Positions 52,548 through 52,620 of a stretch of DNA of 52,620 nucleotides are shown here, piece by piece. Numbering within the stretch: the stretch's first letter is position 1; every line of letters starts with the position of its first letter. Below the pieces are notes generated by a model, which worked only from the letters and a program-made list of their open reading frames with translations, was not told where the DNA came from and did no database searches. Source of the DNA: Candidatus Poribacteria bacterium (GTDB lineage Bacteria > Poribacteria > WGA-4E > WGA-3G); contig JAAXHO010000214.1 in assembly GCA_012270795.1 (NCBI GenBank), positions 1 to 52,620 of the forward strand, read 5' to 3'. Both the position numbers and the translations under genes were made by a program.

Positions 52548-52620
52548 TAGGTCGGGTAGAGCGTTGCGAAACCTCACACATTTTGTTCCTGTCGGGTTTC
52601 GCAACGCTCTACCCGACCTA
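52548..52620. repeat. Perfect 26-bp inverted repeat at the window end
   Basis: TAGGTCGGGTAGAGCGTTGC plus six bases (52548-52573) is perfectly complementary to 52595-52620, around a 21-base loop. The stem is G+C-rich compared with its surroundings. It could be a REP-like element or a strong bidirectional hairpin. The right arm ends exactly at the window end, so it may be longer. Confidence 0.85.

Overview
The window reads as bacterial chromosome of moderate to low G+C. Its best taxonomic clue is a C-terminal module containing PNPFNPETWIPY, usually ending in RKMVIRK or similar, that recurs in five encoded proteins together with dockerin-like DVNxDGxVNIxDL repeats. From memory, this combination, with abundant sulfatases, PhyH proteins and WD40/LRR proteins, is typical of Candidatus Poribacteria (marine or sponge-associated) and relatives. 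That assignment is an inference. No rRNA or universal marker gene is present to confirm it.

Layout. 1-480: repeat remnants and three tRNAs (Gly-GCC, Cys-GCA, Val-GAC). 548-4003 (+): a secreted WD40 protein and a glycerate kinase. 4080-7240 (-): an orphan antitoxin-like gene whose PemK/MazF-type toxin partner survives only as a 19-codon stub, then a cytoplasmic-type sulfatase, a PhyH-family dioxygenase and a NIPSNAP protein. 7405-14695 (-): two giant repeat lipoproteins (LRR+WD40 and HEAT). 14770-16382: a MITE abutting a decayed HtrA protease gene. 16397-22598 (-): three tandem Tat-exported sulfatases with dockerin-like and sorting domains, the last broken by a frameshift in a C6 tract. 22659-32504 (-): a polysaccharide locus with four sulfotransferases, a clan-A glycosidase, an O-antigen polymerase/ligase-like protein, a MurJ/Wzx-like flippase and a nucleotide-sugar epimerase. 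It is interrupted at 28877-28987 by a tRNA-like element held in an inverted repeat. 32517-40297 (-): surface proteins (FG-GAP/UnbV, LRR, lamin-tail, beta-helix) and a GT4 glycosyltransferase. 40679-44670 (-): the Hen1/Pnkp RNA-repair pair. 44985-51195 (+): a TrpD-like protein, a tandem duplicate pair of glycosidase-like genes (second copy frameshifted twice) and an orphan TAXI solute-binding lipoprotein. 51618-52373 (-): an MNT-HEPN fusion. The window ends in a 26-bp perfect inverted repeat.

The main functional theme is sulfated glycans. One block appears to build and export a sulfated polysaccharide, and the adjoining block encodes secreted sulfatases that could remodel or digest sulfated glycans. 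Surface repeat proteins with shared sorting domains surround these blocks. A second theme is genome plasticity: at least three families of small palindromic or MITE-like elements, one decayed protease, one toxin remnant, tandem duplications and single-base homopolymer frameshifts.
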